Below are positions 51,196 to 60,999 of a stretch of DNA of 64,000 nt, in pieces. The translations under genes were made by a program, and so were the position numbers. The stretch's first letter is position 1. Every line of letters starts with the position of its first letter. The notes beneath the pieces are model-generated. The model saw nothing but the letters and a program-made list of their open reading frames with translations, was not told the origin of the DNA and did no database searches. This stretch comes from Saccharomyces mikatae IFO 1815 (taxonomy: Eukaryota; Ascomycota; Saccharomycetes; Saccharomycetales; Saccharomycetaceae): contig NC_079263.1 in NCBI RefSeq assembly GCF_947241705.1, positions 434,001-498,000 on the forward strand. Direction: 5' to 3'.

Positions 51196-52161
51196 TTATA
51201 AGAGCGTGACCAATTTGTCGATGGCTGTTTTCTTGGCCTGTGGAGAAGGGGATCTGTTCCCACTTAAATACTGGCTAAACAGAAATTTTCCGACTAACTG
51301 ATTGTTGACTACCCCCATAACTTCAAATTCGTTAGTTTTACTATCGTGGTACGAAAATTGCATAGAGCCGTTGGCTAATAATTCAATGATCAAATCGTCA
51401 TTTTTTCTGACGGACCCTTTACGTGAAAAGGCTTTATTCAACTCTTCCAGCCCGTTTTCCAGTGTTTCTTTATTGTTTATCACATCAGGGTGTTTGGAAA
51501 TGGTTTTAACTAGTCCCTCCTTGAGATGCTTAAAATCTGTATTTCTTACGGGTGTTATTTTTGCCAACATCCTCATTCCCGAATCCAGTAAATCGTCAAT
51601 CATCATTACCGACTTTGAATCATCCTGTCTTAAAAATCTAGCCAGATTCTCCTTAGTAGTCTTGGAATCGTCCACTTCAAGGAAATATTTATGTAAATAA
51701 GCTTCATTTAGAGTGTTTGCGACAAGGTTCTTATCGTTTTCAGCTAGATAAAGACCCAAGGCATAAACTTTGAATCTCAAAAACGTGACATGCCTTTGAC
51801 CGTACCCCAATAGTTTGAAAGTGGTAGAGACAGGAAAATTTAAAGCATCAATTGTCAGAGGGAAATCCGATACGCTTGAATCAACCTGTACCGATTCAGT
51901 ATAGGAAGGGAAAGCGTCCGTTTTATCGTCATTTTGTAACGGTTGATCATAATAGCACAATGAAGCAGTGATCAATGTTGATACCGCAAGCCAAGGCCAA
52001 TAGCGAAGTGACGAACTAAAACGTCCACGGTACTTAGAGGTCCGCACACTGACAAAATTTCTTCTAGGACATTGCCAATGGATGACTGATGGAGATCTTT
52101 GACACTTTGCTAGTGCTCGCTGAACTGATTTTAGCATACTGGGACACCCTTTCATGTTCAT
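51196..52161 (-). CDS. AIM18: AIM18, mitochondrial chalcone-isomerase-fold protein
   Basis: The 321-residue protein equals S. cerevisiae Aim18 in length. It starts with a basic mitochondrial presequence (MLKSVQRALAKCQRSP, RRNFVSVRTSKYRGR) and a hydrophobic segment (YWPWLAVSTLITASLCYY), followed by a chalcone-isomerase-like domain (~90-321) with LLGYGQRHVTFLRFKVYALGLYLAE and LDSGMRMLAKITPVRNTDFKHLKEG. The role is not established; the family includes fatty-acid-binding proteins, and a mitochondrial inheritance phenotype gave the name. It is a tandem paralogue of AIM46 next to it. Confidence 0.94.
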   Translation of the reverse strand: MNMKGCPSMLKSVQRALAKCQRSPSVIHWQCPRRNFVSVRTSKYRGRFSSSLRYWPWLAVSTLITASLCYYDQPLQNDDKTDAFPSYTESVQVDSSVSDFPLTIDALNFPVSTTFKLLGYGQRHVTFLRFKVYALGLYLAENDKNLVANTLNEAYLHKYFLEVDDSKTTKENLARFLRQDDSKSVMMIDDLLDSGMRMLAKITPVRNTDFKHLKEGLVKTISKHPDVINNKETLENGLEELNKAFSRKGSVRKNDDLIIELLANGSMQFSYHDSKTNEFEVMGVVNNQLVGKFLFSQYLSGNRSPSPQAKKTAIDKLVTLL

Positions 52162-52360
52162 AAGAAAACCTATTATCGTTAAGACATCAAGAATAGGTAC
52201 TAGTTACTTTTTTTTGTAAAATATTGGCACTACTTAATTTTACGGGGTAGTCTTGAAAAAATTGAGCCCAAAGGAGATTTGAAAACACCATTGAAGTATA
52301 TAAAGCTCTGCGGTGCTGTATTTATTTTCATAATTGTATATAATAATTGACGATACTGCA

Positions 52361-53290
52361 CTAGGATAGAGACACGAGGGCATCCATCACATCCTGCTTA
52401 GCTTCTAGTGAAGGAGGATCCACAGCGCTGAGGTACTGAGCGAACAAGAGTTTCCCGATGAGAGGCTCTTTCACGGTGCCCAGTGTAACAAGTTTGTCCT
52501 TTTTCCTTGCGTAATAGAACAGGTTCATAGAGCAATCGTTATTCAGCTCGATGAAAAAATCATCATCCCGAGCTACAAGCCCCTTAACACTCCTAAAGCA
52601 GTCATGCAATTCTTGGAAGCCAGCTTCTAACCGGTCCTTGTCTTGTAGCTGAGAATCGGGGTTCTTAAAAACGCTCTTCTTGGTACCGTCCATTAAAAGC
52701 TTGAAGGATCCTGCTTTTATCGGAGTATTCTTGGACATAAGCCGGATTCCGCTGTCTAAGAGATTATTGATCAAGATGGGGGCCTTGGCAGGGTCGTTCA
52801 GGGCATCCCGTAGCTTTTCTTGATGTGACTTCACTAGAGACGAGGAAGATTCAGTGTCGATGAACGCCTGAGACAAGAACTTCGAGTCCAACACTTCAGC
52901 GACTAGGTGCTTATCCTCCACAGCCATATATATGCCTAGCCCATATGCTTTGAAGGTGATGGAGGAGACACACCGCACACCCTTACCCAGTAGCTCGTAC
53001 TGTGTTGAAAATGGCCACTGTGGAGGGCCCATCTTCTTGGGAAATGCAGAGATGGCCGGGTCGACTGTGACGCTGGTGGCATCCGCCTTCTTGATTTGTG
53101 AATTATCATACCATTTTTTCGCAAAAATAGAGGCCAGCGCTAATGCTGTCAACACCGGTACTACCTTGCTACTCTTTTTGTTCACACGGACGTTGCCCGT
53201 GGTGGAGTACTGGGAATACCAATGAGGAGTCCTCCTTATGCCTACCCCGAAACAACTTCTTTTCACCAGAACTTTACTGATTAAGCTCAT
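52361..53290 (-). CDS. AIM46: AIM46, mitochondrial chalcone-isomerase-fold protein
   Basis: The 309-residue product from the ATG at 53290 (MSLISKVLVKRSCFG) corresponds to S. cerevisiae Aim46 (310). The open frame reaches 53353, but its only earlier start is a GTG. It has a presequence-like N-terminus, a hydrophobic segment (VVPVLTALALASIFAKKWY) and the same fold as AIM18: LLGKGVRCVSSITFKAYGLGIYMAVEDKHLV aligns with LLGYGQRHVTFLRFKVYALGLYLAENDKNLV, and LLDSGIRLMSKNTPIKAGSFKLLMDG with LLDSGMRMLAKITPVRNTDFKHLKEG. Function unknown. The stop of NBL1 lies 149 bp upstream on the same strand. Confidence 0.94.
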   Translation of the reverse strand: MSLISKVLVKRSCFGVGIRRTPHWYSQYSTTGNVRVNKKSSKVVPVLTALALASIFAKKWYDNSQIKKADATSVTVDPAISAFPKKMGPPQWPFSTQYELLGKGVRCVSSITFKAYGLGIYMAVEDKHLVAEVLDSKFLSQAFIDTESSSSLVKSHQEKLRDALNDPAKAPILINNLLDSGIRLMSKNTPIKAGSFKLLMDGTKKSVFKNPDSQLQDKDRLEAGFQELHDCFRSVKGLVARDDDFFIELNNDCSMNLFYYARKKDKLVTLGTVKEPLIGKLLFAQYLSAVDPPSLEAKQDVMDALVSLS

Positions 53291-53438
53291 GTGTTCATCT
53301 ACGTGACTGTAGGCCTTGGTAGATGGGAAAGGAACGAGACGACGCTCCCACACGCTGCTTTAATACCAAAAGTCCGTCGCTGATTAGTAATAGGTGCATC
53401 ATTGAAAGAAGCGAGGAAGGGTCCACTATACGATCTAA

Positions 53439-53731
53439 TCATTCTTTACGACGTCCTTCGAGTTCTAGCACTTCTCTGATAATTAGCTCTTGTTGCTGAG
53501 ATGCAGATGTCAAGGGGGGCTGCTGGAGCAGGTCCAACTTCGTCAACGTCTGCTTCTTAATGGTCTCAATCTGTTTTTCTGTTGTCTCGACTGGAGATAG
53601 GGTTAGTACCTGGTGCTAGCGCATAGATTGAAGTGGATAGATTAATGCGGTGACATACGTTGCAGCTGCATGCGCTGAAGCACCGTGCTGCGCAACCTCT
53701 GGCGTTCTTCTGGGGTTAGTGCGGGTATCAT
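53439..53731 (-). CDS. NBL1: NBL1, borealin-like subunit of the chromosomal passenger complex (spliced)
   Basis: Nbl1 joins Sli15 and Bir1 and is needed to bring Aurora kinase Ipl1 to centromeres and spindle. The gene has two exons on the minus strand: exon 1 53731-53659 and exon 2 53590-53439, with a 68-nt intron (53658-53591). The 5' splice site GTATGT, branch point TACTAAC (53608-53602) and a CAG 3' site are canonical. The spliced frame gives 74 residues beginning MIPALTPEERQRLRSTVLQR and ending LELEGRRKE, a single long amphipathic helix region as expected for the Bir1/Sli15 helical bundle. Without splicing no frame is long enough to notice. S. cerevisiae Nbl1 is 73 residues. Confidence 0.9.
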
Positions 53732-53950
53732 GATAATTATATGGACGCCTGCTTCTTGCTGTTGTTACTGCTACATTTTGAATACAATTGTATGTTCTTA
53801 AGGTTGTATGTTATTATGGCTGCCGGGTTATTTCCACAAGGCGGGTTTTCGCCACCGAACTTGCAGCTATAAGATATAGTTGTATCAGACATTTAAAGCG
53901 TGGAGGAAGGAGAGAGAAGTCAATAAGCGGCAGAGCAGTAAGCGCAAAAA
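53732..53950. promoter_or_regulatory. Divergent NBL1/RPN10 promoter with an Rpn4-type site
   Basis: This 219-bp region carries GGTGGCGAAAA on the minus strand (53846-53856), a one-base variant of the proteasome-associated control element GGTGGCAAA bound by Rpn4, 95 bp before the RPN10 ATG. Rpn4 drives all proteasome subunit genes, so this is the likely RPN10 activator site. Confidence 0.6.
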
Positions 53951-54748
53951 ATGGTATTAGAGGCTACAGTGCTAGTGATTGATAATTCAGAGTACTCCCG
54001 CAATGGGGACTTCCCTAGGACAAGGTTTGAAGCCCAGATTGACTCCGTAGAATTCATTTTTCAAGCTAAGAGAAACAACAATCCAGAGAATACAGTGGGA
54101 CTTATCTCTGGTGCTGGCGCTAACCCTCGAGTGCTATCCACATTTACCGCAGAGTTTGGGAAGATTCTTGCTGGATTGCACGACACGCAGATCGAGGGTA
54201 AGCTGCATATGGTGACCGCGTTACAGATTGCTCAGCTGACTTTGAAGCACCGCCAGAATAAGGTCCAACACCAAAGAATTGTGGCGTTTGTGTGCAGTCC
54301 AATTAATGATTCTCGAGATGAGTTAATCAGGTTGGCCAAATCGCTGAAGAAAAACAATGTTGCCGTAGACATTATCAACTTTGGCGAGGTTGAGCACAAC
54401 ACAGAGTTGCTGGATGAGTTCATTGGGGCGGTTAACAACCCTCAAGAGGAGAGTAGTCATTTACTTACCGTTACGCCCGGATCTAGATTGTTGTACGAGA
54501 ACATCGCATCCTCTCCTATAATTCTCGAAGAGGGTTCCTCTGGTATGGGTACGTTTGGTGGTTCTGGCGCAGATTCCGAAGCCAACGGCGCATTTATGGA
54601 CTTTGGCGTAGATCCATCAATGGATCCGGAACTAGCAATGGCTTTGCGTCTGTCTATGGAGGAAGAACAACAAAGACAAGAAAGGCTAAGACAACAGCAG
54701 CAACAGCAAGACCAACCCGAACAACCCGAACAACCTCAAGACAAATAG
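53951..54748 (+). CDS. RPN10: RPN10, proteasome ubiquitin receptor
   Basis: Rpn10 is a 19S proteasome subunit that binds polyubiquitin. The 265-residue protein has an N-terminal von Willebrand A domain (~1-190) with the MIDAS-like VLVIDNSEYSRNGDF and conserved NPRVLSTFTAEFGKIL. One ubiquitin-interacting motif follows near residues 220-240 (DPELAMALRLSMEEEQQRQ). It ends in a Q/E/P-rich tail. S. cerevisiae Rpn10 is 268 residues; the difference lies in the low-complexity tail. It is convergent with PPX1, 64 bp between stops. Confidence 0.98.
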   Translation: MVLEATVLVIDNSEYSRNGDFPRTRFEAQIDSVEFIFQAKRNNNPENTVGLISGAGANPRVLSTFTAEFGKILAGLHDTQIEGKLHMVTALQIAQLTLKHRQNKVQHQRIVAFVCSPINDSRDELIRLAKSLKKNNVAVDIINFGEVEHNTELLDEFIGAVNNPQEESSHLLTVTPGSRLLYENIASSPIILEEGSSGMGTFGGSGADSEANGAFMDFGVDPSMDPELAMALRLSMEEEQQRQERLRQQQQQQDQPEQPEQPQDK

Positions 54749-54812
54749 TAATGTACAAGATTATCTATATAGGTCTTATATAAACCAAATGAAGCATATA
54801 TAACATCCCTTT

Positions 54813-57104
<2,292 letters not shown>

Positions 57105-58913
57105 ATGACACCAACTTTCGTACAATGCTTAGCTCTTTTTGCGGGATTAGTCTCTGCAAAGCCATTTCAGCAACAGCAGGCAATTCTGGCACTATCGCAG
57201 GATGCACAGGTAAGAGATATTCATATAGGGGACATAAATTTCATCCATACAACAGATACCCATGGATGGTTGGGTTCACATCTGTCACAAGCAAACTATG
57301 ATGCTGACTGGGGAGACTTCGTTGCCTTTGTCGAGATTTTTAGAGAAAAGGTGTCGCAACTGTCCAAGGACGTGATAGTCATCGATACTGGCGACAAAAG
57401 AGACGGTAACGGTTTGAGCGATGCTACTTGGCCTCCCGGCTTACGAAGCTCGGAAATATTCAACATGATGGATTACGACCTTTTGACATTAGGCAATCAT
57501 GAGCTATATACGGCCGAAAGTACCATACTAGAGTATAGGGGCACTTCTCAATCCACCAAATTCAAAGACAAATACGTTTGCAGCAACGTGGAATTCATTG
57601 AAGATGATGGAAAAAGGGTGCCTTTTGGCAATAAATATATTAAATTTGAAACTCCCGTAATGAAGCAAAGAGTTCTGGCTCTATCTTTTTTGTTCAGTTT
57701 TCAAAGAGCGAATAACAGAGCCATTGTAACACCTCCATTGCAAGAATTAATGGAGAAAAAGTGGTTTCAAAGTATGATCGAGGCAAACAAAGAAGAAGAT
57801 GTCGATCTAATTATTGTCTTTGGCCACTTGCCTGCTACTGACCCTACGGAGCGTGAAATGCAGAATATTCACTCTCTAATAAGAAAATACTATCCAAACA
57901 CTATTATACAATATTTTGGAGGACATACCCATATTAGAGATTTCGTATGGTTGGATTCGAAATCCACCTGCTTACAAAGTGGTAGATTTGCAGAAACTGT
58001 TGGATTCTTATCAATCAATATGACGAATACTGTGGAACCTGACAGTCCTGTTTTTACAAGAAGATATGTTGATTTCAATAAAAAATCCTTCAAATATCAC
58101 TTAAGAAAATTAGGGAATGATTCGGATGTCCCAACATCAACGAAAAAAGGTAAAACAATTTCTCGTCTAGTGAAGGACCTGCGAAATGAACTAAGCTTGA
58201 ACCAAAAACTGGGGTACATACCAAAAACCTATTATGTGTCAGCAAGACCATTAGATTCTGAAGAAAATCTTTATCATTTGATCACCCAAAAAATTTTGCC
58301 TAATTTAGTTCCCTCAAAAAACTATGAACCTTCCATGAGTCGTTTCATGTTGATTAATACTGGTTCTGTTAGATACGATCTTTACAAAGGTCCATTCACG
58401 AAGGATACCGAATATATAGTGATGCCTTTCAATAATGATTGGCACTTTATCACAGTTCCATTAGTGGTTGCCTCCAAGGTAGAAAGTTATTTAAATAAAG
58501 GTCCTGTCATTGCATCGCTAGGAACACCATCATCATATCATAAGAAGCATCATTTTGGCGCTTTTCAGAAGTGTCCTTTCGTCAAAGATCCAAATTTAAG
58601 CGAAGGCTACACCACCGAAGATGATTTTGGATGCCACGGTGATGATACACCTCACAGTTCACAAAAAGAATACGACATTCCTAATGTGGTCCAATGTAAA
58701 GACCTGAAGAATTCAAGGGAAGAGGAAATGGATCCGTTAAAGATGGTCCACGTCATATTTTACACATTCATGGAACTTGACATATTGAACGCCGTCAATT
58801 CTATCATCAACGATTTAAGCTTACATATGAAAAACTTGACTACTAATGACTGTTCACATTATGGCGGTGATTCAACCAAAAAGTTGTTACGAGATTACTT
58901 CGCTCAATTTTAG
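57105..58913 (+). CDS. YHR202W: YHR202W, 5'-nucleotidase-type metallophosphatase
   Basis: The 602-residue product from the ATG at 57105 has an N-terminal signal peptide (TPTFVQCLALFAGLVSAKPF) and a calcineurin-like metallophosphatase domain with all five metal-binding blocks: TTDTHGWLGSH, IDTGDKRDGNGL, LGNHELY, VFGHLPATDP and GGHTHIRD. The 5'-nucleotidase C-terminal domain follows (FMLINTGSVRYDLYKGPFT). The length equals S. cerevisiae YHR202W, whose product is reported in the vacuole. Substrate unknown; nucleotides are inferred from family. The frame is open 54 codons upstream, but without an ATG. Confidence 0.94.
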   Translation: MTPTFVQCLALFAGLVSAKPFQQQQAILALSQDAQVRDIHIGDINFIHTTDTHGWLGSHLSQANYDADWGDFVAFVEIFREKVSQLSKDVIVIDTGDKRDGNGLSDATWPPGLRSSEIFNMMDYDLLTLGNHELYTAESTILEYRGTSQSTKFKDKYVCSNVEFIEDDGKRVPFGNKYIKFETPVMKQRVLALSFLFSFQRANNRAIVTPPLQELMEKKWFQSMIEANKEEDVDLIIVFGHLPATDPTEREMQNIHSLIRKYYPNTIIQYFGGHTHIRDFVWLDSKSTCLQSGRFAETVGFLSINMTNTVEPDSPVFTRRYVDFNKKSFKYHLRKLGNDSDVPTSTKKGKTISRLVKDLRNELSLNQKLGYIPKTYYVSARPLDSEENLYHLITQKILPNLVPSKNYEPSMSRFMLINTGSVRYDLYKGPFTKDTEYIVMPFNNDWHFITVPLVVASKVESYLNKGPVIASLGTPSSYHKKHHFGAFQKCPFVKDPNLSEGYTTEDDFGCHGDDTPHSSQKEYDIPNVVQCKDLKNSREEEMDPLKMVHVIFYTFMELDILNAVNSIINDLSLHMKNLTTNDCSHYGGDSTKKLLRDYFAQF

Positions 58914-59045
58914 AGAATCACTTTTTTAATCCACTCAATGCATACCATTTGCAGTTTTTGTTCTTTTGTCTCTGTTAAGATCAACTGGCTACATATTTTA
59001 AGGAAAACACTGTATGTATAATGCTTGTCACTTTTTTTATAGTTG

Positions 59046-59100
59046 ATATATATATATACACACACATATATATATATATGTATATATATACATATATATA
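59046..59100. repeat. TA/CA microsatellite containing a perfect 30-bp palindrome
   Basis: The run of TA and CA dinucleotides between the convergent genes YHR202W and RPS4B contains a perfect inverted repeat at 59071-59100 (two 15-bp arms around TATATGTATATATATACATATA). The tract is bordered by copies of TATAGTTGAT at about 59038-59047 and 59098-59107. UAUAUA is the efficiency element of yeast polyadenylation, so this tract can serve both genes on both strands. Confidence 0.8.
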
Positions 59101-59165
59101 GTTGATTTAGAATTTATTCATATTAAACAAAAGACGAAGAGGGCAGAAAACAAAATCTAGAATGT

Positions 59166-60224
59166 CTACAAACCTTGTTGAGCTCTTCTTCTGTCACGTT
59201 CTTCAGCAATGGACAACTTAATACCCTTACCCTTTGGCAAAGAAATGTAAGGCTTACCTTGTTCACCAATGACGAAAACATTGTTCAATCTAGTGACGAA
59301 AGTGTTGTCCAAGGAGTCCTTGATGTGAACTAAATCGAAACCACCATCGTGTCTTTCCTTGTGAACAATAGTACCGATACGACCCAAGTTACGACCACCA
59401 GTAACGTAAACTAACTTACCGGCATCGAAACTGATGAAATCGGTGATCTTACCAGAAGCCAAATCAATCTTGACGGTGTCATTGACCTTGATGTTTGGGT
59501 CTGGGTATCTGATAGTTCTACCATCGTGGGTAACAACATATGGAACACCCTTCTTACCTAATTGGACCTTCTTAACTTTACCCAATTTGTAGGAAGCTTC
59601 TTCATCGGTAATACGGTGAACAGCGAATCTACCCTTGACGTCGTACACCAATCTGAAGTTTTCGTTGGTGGCATCAAGAGTGATGACATCCATGAAACCA
59701 GCTGGGTAGGTAGTGTCGGTTCTAACCTTACCATCAACTTTGACGTGACGTTGCATCAAGATAGCCTTGACTTCACGGCCATTCAAAGCATACTTTAATC
59801 TGTTTCTTAGAAAGACAATCAATGGCAAGGATTCACGCAATTTGTGTGGACCAGCAGATGGTCTTGGGGCGTAACAACCGGACAACTTGTCCAATAACCA
59901 ATGGTGTGGAGCTGCTAATCTCTTTAGATGCTTCTTTCTGAATTAAAAATCGTAATAATAGTATTGAACGCACTCTTGTTAGTAAAAATATCCTAAAGTT
60001 TTTGTCTGTTACTTAACAAGGATAAAGTTTCCCACTAAAATTCTCTATTCTTAACAGGGATGAACACAATTCTATTAATGTACTATCATTTTTTCGTATA
60101 ATCATAACGGTGAAATCTATGGTCCAGGCACAATGAAACATTGCTCATCTTCAAAGAAACTCATATCCTGTCTGGTGACTCTGCACTTCTTTAGCTATAA
60201 ATCAACATACGGTCCTCTAGCCAT
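59166..60224 (-). CDS. RPS4B: RPS4B, ribosomal protein eS4 (spliced)
   Basis: This is 40S subunit protein eS4. Exon 1 is 14 nt (60224-60211, encoding MARGP plus one base short of K), exon 2 is 59937-59166, and the 273-nt intron (60210-59938) has GTATGT, a TACTAAC branch point (59984-59978) and a CAG acceptor. The spliced product is 261 residues, the standard length, with the S4-type RNA-binding region ([32 protein letters not shown]) and a KOW motif ([24 protein letters not shown]). Codon bias is extreme. RPS4B rather than RPS4A follows from location. It is convergent with YHR202W and divergent from MNL1. Confidence 0.97.
59938..60210 (-). other. RPS4B intron
   Basis: The 273-nt intron on the minus strand has the consensus 5' site GTATGT at 60210-60205, branch point TACTAAC at 59984-59978 and 3' site TTCAG ending at 59938, about 40 nt past the branch point. 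The length is similar to S. cerevisiae RPS4B. I see no C/D or H/ACA snoRNA signature inside it. Confidence 0.92.
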
Positions 60225-60999
60225 CTTTTCTCAATAGTGATGTATCTATTGCTGTACTTAGTCAACCTAATTCGAAAATTGAAAACAGCAAATTCTCAGT
60301 TAATCAGTAAGAACTACTCAACTAACTACTGGAATAAACCAACTTCAAAGACCTCCAACTCTCAGAGAAGTGAAGAACGGTGCCATTGCACTAACCAAAC
60401 GATACACGTCTCTCACACAGTCCATTGGTTTGGCAAACTCCAGGACTCCGAGAAGCTATCCTCCACCACTCTGGAAAGGTCTCTAAGCAAGCCCCCGGCT
60501 ACGTTCCAGGCTGGGTAGATGAAACCTCAGTGAGGAATTCTGGAAGGGCCGGTCCAAAACCAAAGAAACAGACAGAGGGACGCTGTGTTGCTGATCGGCG
60601 GAAAAAGAGGGCAAAGGGCCTTCGCGTTGTAAAGAGGGCGATTATGTTTCACTAAAAAAAGAATGTCTGGGGGGAAATGTGTGGATGTACAACAGTCTCA
60701 AAAAGGATGATGCCAGAAGAGAATATCCACACAACAGTTTGAAAGATAAATTCAGTACAATATTGCTTTCACCGTTTATACTATTTTAACACAGTTGCAA
60801 GATTGATTCATTTGCTAAAGTCTTTTAGACCTTAGCTGTGTCGCGAAGACGGGTAATTGTCGGCGATGGGCATGTTTTATTAACTATTAATGTTAAGCAG
60901 TAGAGAAGGACGCGTTTTTGATGGCGTGAATGTAAACGAATCAAGAGCAACAATGACAAGCTCACAATTCCATGAATCGATTACGTTCGAGGAAATAGA
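60225..60999. promoter_or_regulatory. Divergent RPS4B/MNL1 promoter with Rap1 and Reb1 sites
   Basis: This 775-bp region serves two divergent genes. ACATCCACACATTT on the minus strand (60688-60675) is a good Rap1 site, and ATATCCACACAAC (60724-60736) is a weaker one, about 455-510 bp upstream of the RPS4B ATG, the usual activator of ribosomal protein genes although farther off than average. A GC-rich block (60480-60640) lies between them and the gene. Near MNL1, CGGGTAA (60850-60856) is a Reb1 site 144 bp before its ATG. Plus-strand open frames here lack support. Confidence 0.5.

Noticed and set aside
57105-58913. A 54-residue N-terminal extension of YHR202W from 56943
   Set aside because: The extension starts with TTG, hides the signal peptide and makes the protein longer than its S. 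cerevisiae counterpart; the ATG at 57105 fits both.
60237-60655. Two overlapping plus-strand frames in the RPS4B/MNL1 promoter
   Set aside because: One starts with GTG/ATG just 16 bp from RPS4B and the other with TTG; neither has a domain, and both cover the GC-rich promoter block.
60905-60915. ACGCGT box (MBF-type) before MNL1
   Set aside because: It is a single copy with no known cell-cycle role for MNL1, so it is probably chance.
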